Source: Phycisphaerales bacterium
GTDB lineage: Bacteria; Planctomycetota; Phycisphaerae; Phycisphaerales; UBA1924
Direction: 5' to 3'
Length of the DNA stretch: 36,324 nt
Assembly (NCBI GenBank): GCA_016741915.1
Contig: JACVCS010000034.1
Span: forward strand, 1-36,324
In this document: positions 16,285 through 24,850 of the stretch, piece by piece
How positions within the stretch are numbered: position 1 is the first letter of the stretch
Layout: each line of letters starts with the position of its first letter
Made by a program: the position numbers and the translations under genes
Notes under the pieces: generated by a model
Seen by the model: the letters and a program-made list of their open reading frames with translations, nothing else
Databases searched by the model: none
Told to the model about the DNA's origin: nothing

Positions 16285-17988
16285 ATGACAAACGAGTTCA
16301 GCACGTCCTTCCCCGCAACCACCTTCACCTGTCGTCGCCACACACGCCGCAACGCACGCCGAGCGGGTTTTGATTTCCGCGGCGTGCTGGCCGTCGCTCT
16401 GGGCGTCGGCGTGTTCGCCACTTCGGGTGTGCAGGCCGATCCTGCGGAGATGATCTACGCCGCCTCGGGTCACGCCGGTTCGCCGTACAGCGACGTGCCG
16501 GGGCTGTCGGGTTCGCAGTTCGTGAACTTCGGGCGTGGCTTCCGCTCATCGGGGAGCAGGTGGCTCTTCATCCCGAACATCTCCAACGCCACCGGCGCCA
16601 CCGACCAGCTCATCTTCGTGGGCCAAGGCCGCACCGGCGCCATCGCGGCGCAAGAGGGTGTGACGGTTGTTGACGATCAGGGCACGCTGCTGAACCTGTC
16701 GCAGTTGGCACTCCCGCGGATCAACGCCGCGGGCAACTGGTCGATGGCCTTCAACCCCGCGGCCTCAAGCACCACCGGGCTCGTGGTCAAGAAAGTCAAC
16801 GGCGTCTTCTCCACCGTCGCCCGTACCGGCGGCCCCGCGCCCGTCCTCGGCGGCAGTTCGACCTTCGGCAACGTCTTCGCATGGGCTTCCATCACCGATA
16901 CCAACGCCGTCAGCTTTCAGGCGAACAACCTCGCCGACGCCGACAACCCCTTCGGCACCATCGGCAACTTCTTTGACGATGGCAACCAACTGCTGGCGCA
17001 GATCAACGAGACCGTCCCGGGCAATCAGCTCGGCGGGTTGACCAACCAGCTCACCGCGCTGGTCACCTCCACCAGCGTGCCCCCGCTGGCCGTCAGCCCC
17101 AACGGCGCGGTGCGCATGTACCTGGGTGATATGGCCGCCGCCCCGACCGGGCAGTCACGCGTGCTCGTCCGCAACGGTCTGGTCGTGCTTCAGACCGGCA
17201 GCACCCTCGGCAACGACACCGTCACCTCCATCGACGAGTTCTGGCTCGAAGTCAACGGCGACTGGTTCGCCCGTTGCACCCTCACGCCCATCGGAGGCGG
17301 CGGAGGCACCACTTCGATCATCCGCAACGGCAGCGTCGTGGCCCGTATCGGGCAGCTCATCCACCCCGGCGCCGGTGAGAACTGGGCCTCCTTCGTCGAT
17401 TACAAGGGCAACAACAAGGGCGACTGGGTCATCACCGGCACCTCCAACGCCGCGGACAACTTCGCCAACAACATCGCCGTGCTCAACTCCTCACGCGTGA
17501 TCTCCCGCGCGGGCGACGGCGTGGCCCTCGATCCCGACGGGCAGTTCAACGACAACCTGTATGTCCACTCCTTCCGCGATCGCTGCTTCGTGGGTGACGA
17601 CGGGTACTTCTACGTCGGCGCTCGTCTGAAGAACTCCCCCACCACCACCTCATCGCTCACCGCCAACGCCTCGCTGATCCGCATCCGGTACGAACCGCAG
17701 CGCTGCAACGCGGCGGATATCGCCAACGACCAGGGCACGCCGCTGCCCGGGCCCGCCAACGTTCCCAACGGCGGCGTGAACGAAGGTGATTACAACTGCT
17801 TCTTCGCCGCCGACGGCTTCTTCGCTCAGTCCGCCCTCGGCCCCGCCGCCATCGGCGCTTTCACCGATATCGCCGACGACCAGGGCACCGCCCTCCCGCC
17901 CTTCGGCAACCCCACCGGCGCGAACAACGGCGTCAACGAGGGCGATTACAACTGCTTCTTCAATAACTTCTTCATCCCCTGCGTCTGA
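16285..17988 (+). CDS. Secreted protein with two dockerin-like C-terminal modules
   Basis: About 567 residues. The ATG at 16285 is preferred because GAGG lies 6 nt upstream. A long basic n-region (RRHTRRNARR) precedes the hydrophobic segment GVLAVALGVGVFATSG and a likely cleavage site after QA near DPAEMI. The body (about 50-465) is a series of strand-rich repeats with recurrent phrases (LIFVGQGRTGAIAAQEG, VVKKVNGVFSTVARTG, SIIRNGSVVARIGQ). This resembles the planctomycete exported proteins whose repeats read 'RNGxVVARxGD'. The final 95 residues are two modules (from about 472 and 527; NDQGTPLPG, GVNEGDYNCFF, FFIPC) closely matching those of the upstream neighbour, although the bodies are unrelated. 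A strong terminator follows. The function of the body is unknown. Confidence 0.75.
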   Translation: MTNEFSTSFPATTFTCRRHTRRNARRAGFDFRGVLAVALGVGVFATSGVQADPAEMIYAASGHAGSPYSDVPGLSGSQFVNFGRGFRSSGSRWLFIPNISNATGATDQLIFVGQGRTGAIAAQEGVTVVDDQGTLLNLSQLALPRINAAGNWSMAFNPAASSTTGLVVKKVNGVFSTVARTGGPAPVLGGSSTFGNVFAWASITDTNAVSFQANNLADADNPFGTIGNFFDDGNQLLAQINETVPGNQLGGLTNQLTALVTSTSVPPLAVSPNGAVRMYLGDMAAAPTGQSRVLVRNGLVVLQTGSTLGNDTVTSIDEFWLEVNGDWFARCTLTPIGGGGGTTSIIRNGSVVARIGQLIHPGAGENWASFVDYKGNNKGDWVITGTSNAADNFANNIAVLNSSRVISRAGDGVALDPDGQFNDNLYVHSFRDRCFVGDDGYFYVGARLKNSPTTTSSLTANASLIRIRYEPQRCNAADIANDQGTPLPGPANVPNGGVNEGDYNCFFAADGFFAQSALGPAAIGAFTDIADDQGTALPPFGNPTGANNGVNEGDYNCFFNNFFIPCV

Positions 17989-18014
17989 GAGCACCGACAC
18001 ACGATCAAACAGAA

Positions 18015-18045
18015 AGGCACGGCTCCGCGGAGCCGTGCCTTTTTC
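18015..18045. terminator. Bidirectional intrinsic terminator
   Basis: A perfect 26-bp palindrome (arms AGGCACGGCTCCG and CGGAGCCGTGCCT) is flanked by AAA on the left and TTTTTC on the right. It separates the rightward secreted-protein gene from the leftward antiporter gene and can serve both strands. Confidence 0.9.
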
Positions 18046-18083
18046 ATTTCGTCAATCGCAACCCGCCGCGGGCTCCGCGCGTC

Positions 18084-19346
18084 TTAGGCGTGCTCGGGGT
18101 TCTTCGATCGCGCCAGCAGCGCCTTGATGATCGCGATGAAGACACCGGTAAGGACGAGGTTCGCCGCGAGGCTGAGCAGCGCGATGGTGATGATGGGCCC
18201 GCTGATGCCGTAGCCCAGCGAGAGGACCAGCACGCCTGCGCCGACCTCGCCGCGGGGCCACATCCCGATCGCCAGCGCCAGCCGCTCGTTCAGCGGCGCT
18301 TCGCGCTTGTAGCACATCGCGGGGACCATCTTGCCCACGTTGCTGATGATCGTGACCACGAGCACGTGCAGCGCGATGGTTCCCCACCCGAGCGCCGGGG
18401 TTGTGCTGGCCAGGGCGATGTGCTTGGCGTCTTCCGCGGGCTTCGCGGTCAGCAGAGGCATGCTCAGCCCCACCAGGAACAGGAAAACGCCCGAGATGAT
18501 CGTCGCGGCGAGATGATCACTCGCGCCGTGCGGTGCGTCGGCTTTTTCGTCGGGCTTGAGCGCCGGGTCACGCTCCGGGTGGGCGTCGCCGCCCTCCACC
18601 GCGTGATGACACTTCGCCATGACGCACCCGAGCACAAACGCCGGCAGCAGCACCTCGATATGCACGGGGACTTCAGGGTCGATTTTTGCGGTCAGGACGT
18701 GGATGATCTCGCTGACCGCGACGATGCCGACGCTGTACAGCAGCAGGGCCTTCCACGACGAGGGGAGCCTGTACGCGTGGAGTTTGCGGTAGGCGAAGAT
18801 GAGCAGCGTGACCATGATGAGCACGATGACACCGAGCTGCCAACGCGGGCCGACCATGAGGGCCTTGAGGGGGATGAGCAGTAGGACAACATCGAGGTCG
18901 TCGAGGATCGCGAGGATGCGGGCCTTGCGGAAGATCCAAGTCGCGCCGAGGCCCGCCGCCGCGAGCATGCTGAAGAGCACGCCCGCGCTCGTCGGCGCCG
19001 CGAAGCACGAGGCCACGAGCGATTCCTTCCACACTTCGGGGTTCGACCACGACGACTGGGGGATGATCACCAGCACGAAGTACGCCGTGCAGAAGAGCCA
19101 CGGCAAGCACGCGGCCGAGGCGGCAACCACGAAGTCCACGCCGTAGTTCTTCAGGCGAGATTTGTCGAGTTCAAACTCCTGCCCCACGTGGATCATGATG
19201 AACCCGAGGCAGACGTAGGTGGTGATGGAGATGACCTTGGCGATGGTGCTCTGCAGCGACGCGTCGCCGCCGACGAGGGCGGGCCAGAGCTGCGAGGCCA
19301 CCAGCCCCAGGATCAGCAGCACGGAATAGATGAGGACTTGCTTCAT
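18084..19346 (-). CDS. CPA2-type cation/proton antiporter
   Basis: A 420-residue inner-membrane antiporter exchanging Na+ or K+ for H+. It has about twelve to thirteen hydrophobic segments. The ion-binding acidic pair D149-D150 lies in ILAILDDLDVVLLLIPL, and the C-terminal WPRGEVGAGVLVLSLGYG motif is typical of Na+/H+ exchangers. There is no C-terminal TrkA/RCK regulatory domain. A hydrophilic, His/Asp-rich loop (about 248-285: KCHHAVEGGDAHPERDP) interrupts the membrane core and might sense metal or pH, which is speculative. The DD pair fits the electrogenic subgroup. Its 3' end faces the bidirectional terminator. The ion preference cannot be told from the sequence. Confidence 0.87.
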   Translation of the reverse strand: MKQVLIYSVLLILGLVASQLWPALVGGDASLQSTIAKVISITTYVCLGFIMIHVGQEFELDKSRLKNYGVDFVVAASAACLPWLFCTAYFVLVIIPQSSWSNPEVWKESLVASCFAAPTSAGVLFSMLAAAGLGATWIFRKARILAILDDLDVVLLLIPLKALMVGPRWQLGVIVLIMVTLLIFAYRKLHAYRLPSSWKALLLYSVGIVAVSEIIHVLTAKIDPEVPVHIEVLLPAFVLGCVMAKCHHAVEGGDAHPERDPALKPDEKADAPHGASDHLAATIISGVFLFLVGLSMPLLTAKPAEDAKHIALASTTPALGWGTIALHVLVVTIISNVGKMVPAMCYKREAPLNERLALAIGMWPRGEVGAGVLVLSLGYGISGPIITIALLSLAANLVLTGVFIAIIKALLARSKNPEHA

Positions 19347-19483
19347 GAGATGCTCCGGTCGAACGCGCCGGCGTCGCCGCGTCGGTCGATGGCAACATAC
19401 CGAGAATCGGGGGGTTGCGTTGCAGTGAAGCGCGATGAATCGGCGCGTGAACGCTCAAAACCGGCGCGTGCGCCGCAACAACT

Positions 19484-19990
19484 TCAGAACATCGGCCACA
19501 CCGTTGCAATCCGCGGATCAACCGGGCCGTCATCGTCGTCCGATGTCGACCAGTCGAACTTCTGGCCGGGACCAACCTGGATCGGCTTGCTGCGCTGGAA
19601 CTCCCAGACGTCGTCCTTCTGAATCCCCGCCCACATGTACTCAGCCCCGCCAGCGAACTTGCCGCGGATCGAGACCGCGCCGGACATTTCTTCCACGCGC
19701 CGAACGATCCCCGCGGCGACCTTCTGAACAATCCCACGCCCGCCGCGGATCTCGGCCCGCGTGACCTCCAGGTACTTGTTGCGATGGTCGGCGATTCGGT
19801 CGGCAACGAAGAACCCCGCGGAAGGATGATCGATCCGATCCACGACGCGGTAACTCAGCAGTTCGCGAGCTTCGGGATCGAGCGGCGGTCGGTGCCCCGG
19901 CGCTGGCTGAAACCGCTGCACCAGCCAATCAAAGTGCCGGGTGCCGTCGGGGAGTTGATGCAGCAGGATGACCATTCGTCCCAAACCCAT
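19484..19990 (-). CDS. Short protein resembling the LigD 3'-phosphoesterase domain
   Basis: A 168-residue protein. The opening strand MVILLHQLPDGTRHFDWLVQRF corresponds to the 'LLxH.......HxDxxL' start of LigD-type 3'-phosphoesterase domains. The centre (VADRIADHRNKYLEVTRAEIRGGRGIVQKVAAG, about 62-95) matches the 'RLxDHRxxYLxxEGxxSGxRGxVxRxxxG' pattern that I recall from short, stand-alone homologues in planctomycetes. The C-terminal part (GKFAGGAEYMWAGIQKDDVWEF) would complete the barrel. Whether the catalytic His/Asp set is intact cannot be judged by eye, and many stand-alone copies are uncharacterised. A second ATG (19975) with a better-placed GGGA is a possible alternative start. It has no partner ligase gene nearby. 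Recognition is from memory of the pattern, so moderate confidence. Confidence 0.55.
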   Translation of the reverse strand: MGLGRMVILLHQLPDGTRHFDWLVQRFQPAPGHRPPLDPEARELLSYRVVDRIDHPSAGFFVADRIADHRNKYLEVTRAEIRGGRGIVQKVAAGIVRRVEEMSGAVSIRGKFAGGAEYMWAGIQKDDVWEFQRSKPIQVGPGQKFDWSTSDDDDGPVDPRIATVWPMF

Positions 19991-20166
19991 GCACCTATCG
20001 TAAACCGGTGCGCATCTCCACGCTCAGCGCCGTTCGCGATTCGTCCAGCACCGAGTCCCGATCGGTCGATACCATCCGGAACCTTTGGGCAAGGCGTGAA
20101 GACGACCCGAAGCCCTGATTTCACCGCCAGCGAATCGAAGGACGCACACTCAACCCTGGGCCAACC

Positions 20167-20874
20167 ATGACGACCATGAAGCAGACCACCACCATCGCCA
20201 AAGCCCTGACCGTGACCGCCTTGCTGCTGAGCGCCGGGCTGGTCGGCGCGTGCGCCAACACGGGAAACCCCTACCCCTACCGCTCGCAGGGCGACGAGGC
20301 CATGAGGGGCGCCCGCTATCAGGAGGCGTACGAGTCCTATGTGCGGTACATTGAACTGCGCCCGGGCGAGCCGGACATGCGTAACGCCCTCGGGCGCTCG
20401 TTGCTGGCTTTGAACCGCTACGAGGACGCGGTGGAGCACCTGCGGATCGCTTCATCGCAGGACCCCGAGAACGGCAAGTACCTCGACGACCTGTGCGAAG
20501 GTCTTCTGAAAGCTGGCCGAACCGAGGAAATGTTCCGCCTGCTGCGGGGAAACACCGACAACCGCGGCAACGTGGGCGATTGGCTGCGGCTGGGTCGGTT
20601 CGCGGCCAAGGCCGGGGATCCGGACACCGCCAAGACCGCACTCCTGACGGCCGCCCGCATCGACCGCGGCATGACCGTCGAGCCGCAGCTCGAACTGGCC
20701 GATCTGGCCTGGTCGCTGAACGACAAGTCCCTCGCGACCCAGCGCCTGCGCATGGCGGCGTACATCGCCCCCCGCTCGCCCGACGTCGCCAACCGCATCA
20801 AGAACTGGAACATCACCACCGGCCCGACCTTCCCGCTGGTGCCGACGGAGCGGGTTCCGGACGTGACGAAGTAA
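20167..20874 (+). CDS. TPR-containing lipoprotein
   Basis: A 235-residue exported lipoprotein. The N-terminus has a basic start, a hydrophobic stretch (ALTVTALLLSAGLVGA) and a lipobox-like LVGAC with the Cys at about 29. TPR-type helical repeats follow: ARYQEAYESYVRYIELRPGEPDMRNALGRSLLALNRYEDAVEHLRIASSQDP (about 48-100), then less regular repeats to about 205 and a proline-rich tail. TPR domains mediate protein-protein contacts, so a scaffold or assembly role in the periplasm is likely, but no partner can be inferred. A second ATG (20176) is in frame. An intrinsic terminator follows 35 nt after the stop, so the gene appears monocistronic. Confidence 0.78.
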   Translation: MTTMKQTTTIAKALTVTALLLSAGLVGACANTGNPYPYRSQGDEAMRGARYQEAYESYVRYIELRPGEPDMRNALGRSLLALNRYEDAVEHLRIASSQDPENGKYLDDLCEGLLKAGRTEEMFRLLRGNTDNRGNVGDWLRLGRFAAKAGDPDTAKTALLTAARIDRGMTVEPQLELADLAWSLNDKSLATQRLRMAAYIAPRSPDVANRIKNWNITTGPTFPLVPTERVPDVTK

Positions 20875-20909
20875 CACCGGAAACGCCGGGCGACCATCGA
20901 CCGTACAAA

Positions 20910-20933
20910 ACGAGCCTTCGAGGCTCGTTTTTT
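20910..20933 (+). terminator. Intrinsic terminator after the TPR lipoprotein
   Basis: A perfect 8-bp stem (ACGAGCCT with AGGCTCGT) with a TCG loop is followed by TTTTTG. The AAAA before the stem may let it work on both strands. Confidence 0.9.
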
Positions 20934-21047
20934 GTTATTCTATAAGACTGAGAGGCATTCCAGTTCCCCCAAGTTCACGCCTTGGCTAGATCAGATGGGC
21001 GGATTGGCGCGGAATCGGCTTGACTTGGTAGGCTGGGCGTATTACCG

Positions 21048-21069
21048 TTCATCCGGATAAACGGATGAA
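21048..21069. promoter_or_regulatory. Putative operator: inverted repeat over the start codon of the ArsR-methyltransferase gene
   Basis: Perfect 8-bp arms TTCATCCG and CGGATGAA are separated by 6 bp (GATAAA). The right arm contains the ATG (21065). A TTGACT box lies at 21020-21025, but its TATTAC partner is only 14 bp away, so the promoter call is weak. Position and form fit autoregulation by the dimeric winged-helix protein encoded here. Confidence 0.55.
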
Positions 21070-22069
21070 GCGAACCACTCCAACCAGTTCACTCGTTGAC
21101 CGTCTGGCGGCGGTGGGCGATCAGGTTCGCCTCCGGCTGCTTCGACTGCTTGAGCGGCAGGAGTTGTCGGTCGGTGAGCTGGCGCGGGTGATGCAGATGC
21201 CGCAGAGTTCGGTGAGTCGGCATCTGAAGATCCTGAGCGATTCGCAGTGGGTCGAGTCGCGGGCGGAGGGGACGAGCACACTCTATCGGCTGGTGCTCGA
21301 CGATCTGAACCAGGAGAACCGGGCGCTTTGGCTGGCGGTTCGCGAGCAGGTCGGACAGGACAACTCGCCCGAACTGGCGGAGGATCTTCGGCGGCTGGCG
21401 GCGGTCCTCGACGAGCGGCGGACGGACACCAAGTCGTTCTTTGGGCGTGTGGCGGGTGAGTGGGACGAGGTTCGGACGGACCTTTTCGGCGATCGGGTAA
21501 CACTGCAGGCGATGCTGCCGCTGATTCCCAGGGGCTGGACGGTTGCGGACCTTGGGTGCGGGACTGGGAACGCGGCGGAGCTGCTGGCGCCGATCGTGGG
21601 CAAGGTGCTGGCGGTTGATCAGAGCGAGCCGATGCTGCAGGCGGCGCGGAAGCGTTTGTCGAGCCATCGGAACGTGGAGTTTTTGCAGGGGGACTTGGAG
21701 AAGCTGCCGATCGCGGATGCTTCGGTGGATGCGGCCGTGTGCGTGCTGGTGCTGCACCATATCGCGGAGCCTGAGAAGGTGTGCGCGGAGATGGCGCGGA
21801 TCCTGAGGCCGGGCGGGGTTGCGCTGGTGGTGGACATGCTGGAGCACGATCGCTCGGCGTATCGGCAGACGATGGGGCACCGCTGGCTTGGGTTCCCGGT
21901 GACGCAGATGATCCGGCTGCTGAGCGGTGCGGGGCTGCGGGAAGTGCGGATGCAGGCGTTGCCCTCGGCGACGGAGGCGAAGGGGCCTGGGCTGTTTGCG
22001 TGCACGGGTTATCGGGGCGGGGGTGCGGATGTGAAGGCCGCGACGGGCGGCGCAGGTTCTCCAGCGTGA
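21065..22069 (+). CDS. ArsR-type HTH regulator fused to a SAM-dependent methyltransferase
   Basis: A 334-residue cytoplasmic fusion. Residues 8-100 are an ArsR/SmtB winged helix, with the recognition helix around MPQSSVSRHLKIL (45-57) and a beta-wing around SRAEGTSTLYRL. The helix that carries ELCVCDL in arsenic and cadmium sensors reads ELSVGEL here, so the classical thiol metal site is absent. A linker of about 20 residues follows. Then comes a class I methyltransferase: motif I VADLGCGTG (160-168), the acidic D near 185 (LAVDQS), and VCVLVLHHI and LRPGGVALVVDM later. It lies just upstream of ahcY and metF, so it plausibly senses S-adenosylhomocysteine or SAM with the methyltransferase domain and regulates the methyl cycle. 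Whether it methylates anything is open. Confidence 0.88.
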   Translation: MKRTTPTSSLVDRLAAVGDQVRLRLLRLLERQELSVGELARVMQMPQSSVSRHLKILSDSQWVESRAEGTSTLYRLVLDDLNQENRALWLAVREQVGQDNSPELAEDLRRLAAVLDERRTDTKSFFGRVAGEWDEVRTDLFGDRVTLQAMLPLIPRGWTVADLGCGTGNAAELLAPIVGKVLAVDQSEPMLQAARKRLSSHRNVEFLQGDLEKLPIADASVDAAVCVLVLHHIAEPEKVCAEMARILRPGGVALVVDMLEHDRSAYRQTMGHRWLGFPVTQMIRLLSGAGLREVRMQALPSATEAKGPGLFACTGYRGGGADVKAATGGAGSPA

Positions 22070-22213
22070 TTGATCGAACGCGCCGCGGCGGTGTGCGCCG
22101 ACGCGGGGCGAATGCGGGAAGAGAAACGGCCGACCTTGCGTGTGCGGGGCTCGGCGGAAGATGAAGACCGACGAAACCCAGAAACCCACTCTTTTTCATT
22201 TGGAGATTGAATC

Positions 22214-23761
22214 GTGACCACTGCCCCTGCTGTCCGTCCGTCGAAGGTTGCCCTGCCCACGGTTGATAAGGCCAAGAACGGTCTGGAGTACAAAGTTGCC
22301 GACCTGAGCCTTGCGGAGCTGGGTCGGAAGGAGTTGCGTCTGGCCGAGCACGAGATGCCCGGCCTGATGGCGATCCGCGATCGGTACAAGGGGCAGAAGC
22401 CCCTGGCGGGCGCGCGGATCCTCGGCTCGCTGCACATGACGGTTCAGACCGCGGTGCTGATCGAGACGCTGGTGGAGCTGGGCGCGGACGTTCGCTGGGT
22501 GTCGTGCAACATCTTCAGCACGCAGGACAGCGCGGCGGCGGCGGTGGTCGTCGGCCAGCACAAGGGCGGGACGCTGGCGGACCCGAAGGGGACCCCGGTG
22601 TTTGCGTGGAAGGGCGAAACGCTGGAGGAGTATTGGTGGTGCACGAACGTGGCGATGCGCTGGCCGGACGGCGGCGGGCCCAACATGCTGCTGGACGACG
22701 GCGGGGACATCACCCTGCTGGTGCACAAGGGCGCGGAGTTTGAGAAGGCGGGGGCTGTCCCGGCGTTCAACGAGAAGACCGACCCCGAAGAGTGGGGCGT
22801 GATCCTCGACCTGCTTCGCGAGGAGCAGAAGAAGAACCCCGGGCGTTTCACCGCGGTGCTGAAGGCGATCAAGGGCGTCAGCGAAGAGACCACTACGGGC
22901 GTTCACCGCCTGTACGAGATGCAGAAGAAGGGCCAGCTCGCCTTCCCCGCGATCAACGTCAACGACAGCGCGACCAAGAGCAAGTTCGACAACCTCTACG
23001 GCTGTCGGCACTCGCTGGTGGACGGTCTGAACCGCGCCACGGACGTGATGCTCGGCGGCAAGGTGGCGGTTGTCCTGGGCTACGGCGACGTGGGCAAGGG
23101 CTCGGCGCAGAGCCTGCGCGGGCAGGGCTGCCGCGTGATCGTCACCGAGATCGACCCGATCAACGCCCTGCAGGCGGCGATGGAGGGGTACCAGGTCTCG
23201 CTGCTCGAGGACGTGGTTGAGACGGCGGACATCTTCATCACCGCGACGGGCAACAAGGACGTGCTGACCATCGAGCACATGCGGAAGATGAAGGACAAGG
23301 CGATCGTGGCGAACATCGGCCACTTCGACAACGAGATCGACATGGCGGGCCTCGCGAAGGCGAAGGACGTCACGCGCGTGAACATCAAGGCGCAGTACGA
23401 CGAGTACGTCTTCAACAAGGGCGCCAAGAACGAGAAGTCGATCCTGGTGCTGGCGGAGGGGCGTCTGATGAACCTGGGCTGCGCTACGGGGCACCCCAGC
23501 TTCGTGATGAGCTCGTCGTTCACGAACCAGACGATCGCGCAGCTTGACCTGTGGCTGAGCGCGAACAACAAGCCGACGCTGTCGGGCGTGAAGTACACGG
23601 AGAACAAGGTGTACATCCTGCCCAAGAAGCTCGACGAAGAGGTGGCGCGTCTGCACCTGGAGAAGCTGGGCGTTCGGCTGACGAAGCTGACGACGGCGCA
23701 GGCCGAGTATCTGAACGTGTCGGTGGATGGACCGTACAAGCCCGAGCACTACCGTTATTGA
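22214..23761 (+). CDS. ahcY: Adenosylhomocysteinase (SAH hydrolase)
   Basis: AhcY hydrolyses S-adenosylhomocysteine to adenosine and homocysteine, removing the product inhibitor of methyltransferases. It uses tightly bound NAD. The 515-residue product has the [13 protein letters not shown] segment near 75, the catalytic [11 protein letters not shown] stretch near 251, the Rossmann motif [10 protein letters not shown] (about 289-298), [10 protein letters not shown] near 428 and the C-terminal KPEHYRY that reaches the neighbouring subunit's NAD. It includes the ~40-residue insertion (about 170-220) that is common in bacterial and plant enzymes and absent from mammals. It starts at GTG with GGAG 8 nt upstream. 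It is 144 nt after the ArsR-methyltransferase gene, and no SAH riboswitch was recognisable in the gap. Confidence 0.97.
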   Translation: MTTAPAVRPSKVALPTVDKAKNGLEYKVADLSLAELGRKELRLAEHEMPGLMAIRDRYKGQKPLAGARILGSLHMTVQTAVLIETLVELGADVRWVSCNIFSTQDSAAAAVVVGQHKGGTLADPKGTPVFAWKGETLEEYWWCTNVAMRWPDGGGPNMLLDDGGDITLLVHKGAEFEKAGAVPAFNEKTDPEEWGVILDLLREEQKKNPGRFTAVLKAIKGVSEETTTGVHRLYEMQKKGQLAFPAINVNDSATKSKFDNLYGCRHSLVDGLNRATDVMLGGKVAVVLGYGDVGKGSAQSLRGQGCRVIVTEIDPINALQAAMEGYQVSLLEDVVETADIFITATGNKDVLTIEHMRKMKDKAIVANIGHFDNEIDMAGLAKAKDVTRVNIKAQYDEYVFNKGAKNEKSILVLAEGRLMNLGCATGHPSFVMSSSFTNQTIAQLDLWLSANNKPTLSGVKYTENKVYILPKKLDEEVARLHLEKLGVRLTKLTTAQAEYLNVSVDGPYKPEHYRY

Positions 23762-23830
23762 TTCTTCGATCGAGACGATCGATTCGGGCTGATGGCGGAA
23801 ATCCGCCGCGGCTTTCAAAGAACACCAGAG

Positions 23831-23854
23831 GCCCCGGTGTGAAAGCACCGGGGC
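23831..23854 (+). terminator. Likely terminator after ahcY
   Basis: A perfect 9-bp GC-rich stem (GCCCCGGTG with CACCGGGGC) with a 6-nt loop is followed by the weak TTCATT. Because metF begins 60 nt later in the same direction, it could also be an attenuator between the two genes. Confidence 0.6.
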
Positions 23855-23914
23855 TTCATTCAGGACGGGTTGGATCGGATCGGGAAGCGGAGAGGATCAC
23901 GGACGAGGCGTCTC

Positions 23915-24850
23915 ATGCACATTCGCGACATCTTCGCTCAGCACCACACGACGTTCAGCTTTGAGTTTTTTCCGCCCAAGACCCCCGAGGCGGCGGAGAC
24001 GCTCTACGAGAATATGGCGGAGCTTGAGTCGCTCAAGCCTTCGTTCGTGTCGGTGACGTACGGCGCGGGGGGGAGCACGCGTGAGCTGACGCGCGACTTG
24101 GTGGTGCGGGTGAAGACGCGGACGCGGCTGGACCCGATGCCGCACTTGACGTGCGTGTGCCACAGCGAGTCGGACATCCGCTCGATCCTGGAGCAGTACG
24201 CCTCGGCGGGGATCGGGAACATTCTCGCGCTGGGCGGTGACTTACCCAAGAACGCGGCGGACTGGGATCGCAGCAAGGACGCGTTCCGGTATGCCGCGGA
24301 TTTGGTGCGGTACATCAAGAAGTTCAACGACGAGCGGAAGCATCCGGACCCGCGCGGGTTTGGGATTTGCGTGGCGGGGTTTCCTGAGGGGCACCCGGCG
24401 ACGCCGAACCGCGTGAAGGAGATGGACTACCTCAAGGCGAAGGTGGACGCGGGGGCGGATTGGATCTGCACGCAGTTGTTCTTTGACAATAACGATTTCT
24501 ACGACTTCCGCGATCGGTGCGATCTGGCGGGGATCAAGGTGCCGATCGTTGCGGGGATCATGCCGGTGACGAGCATGAAGGGGATGGCGGCGATGGCGGA
24601 GATGGCGGCGGGTGCGCGATTCCCGGCGGCGCTGCTGCGGCGGTTGAACCGCACGGGGGGCGATCCGGAAATGGTGCGGCGCGTGGGGATTCAGTACGCA
24701 ACCGAGCAGTGCGAAGGGCTGCTCGAGCACGGCGTGCGCGGGATCCACTTCTACACGCTGAACAAGAGCACCGCGACGCGGGAGATCTTCCTGAACCTGG
24801 GCGTAAAGGACACGCTCAGCCTGCTGCACCCGAAGCCGGTGATGGGGTGA
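23915..24850 (+). CDS. metF: 5,10-methylenetetrahydrofolate reductase
   Basis: MetF reduces methylene-THF to 5-methyl-THF, the methyl donor for homocysteine remethylation, with bound FAD. The 311-residue product starts with the strand FSFEFFPPKTPEAAE, carrying the conserved active-site Glu (E17). It continues with VSVTYGAGGSTR, LTCVCHSE, the FAD/substrate loop ALGGDLP with D109, GADWICTQLFFD and HFYTLNKS near the C-terminus, all standard for the family. The ATG at 23915 has GAGG 6 nt upstream; the frame open upstream to 23870 lacks family similarity. With ahcY it completes homocysteine production and methyl-group supply. Its last 35 nt overlap the convergent 3' end of the exporter gene. Confidence 0.95.
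   Translation: MHIRDIFAQHHTTFSFEFFPPKTPEAAETLYENMAELESLKPSFVSVTYGAGGSTRELTRDLVVRVKTRTRLDPMPHLTCVCHSESDIRSILEQYASAGIGNILALGGDLPKNAADWDRSKDAFRYAADLVRYIKKFNDERKHPDPRGFGICVAGFPEGHPATPNRVKEMDYLKAKVDAGADWICTQLFFDNNDFYDFRDRCDLAGIKVPIVAGIMPVTSMKGMAAMAEMAAGARFPAALLRRLNRTGGDPEMVRRVGIQYATEQCEGLLEHGVRGIHFYTLNKSTATREIFLNLGVKDTLSLLHPKPVMG

Noticed and set aside
22070-22213. SAH or SAM riboswitch before ahcY
   Set aside because: No recognisable conserved core or pseudoknot pattern could be found by eye; a covariance-model search would be decisive.
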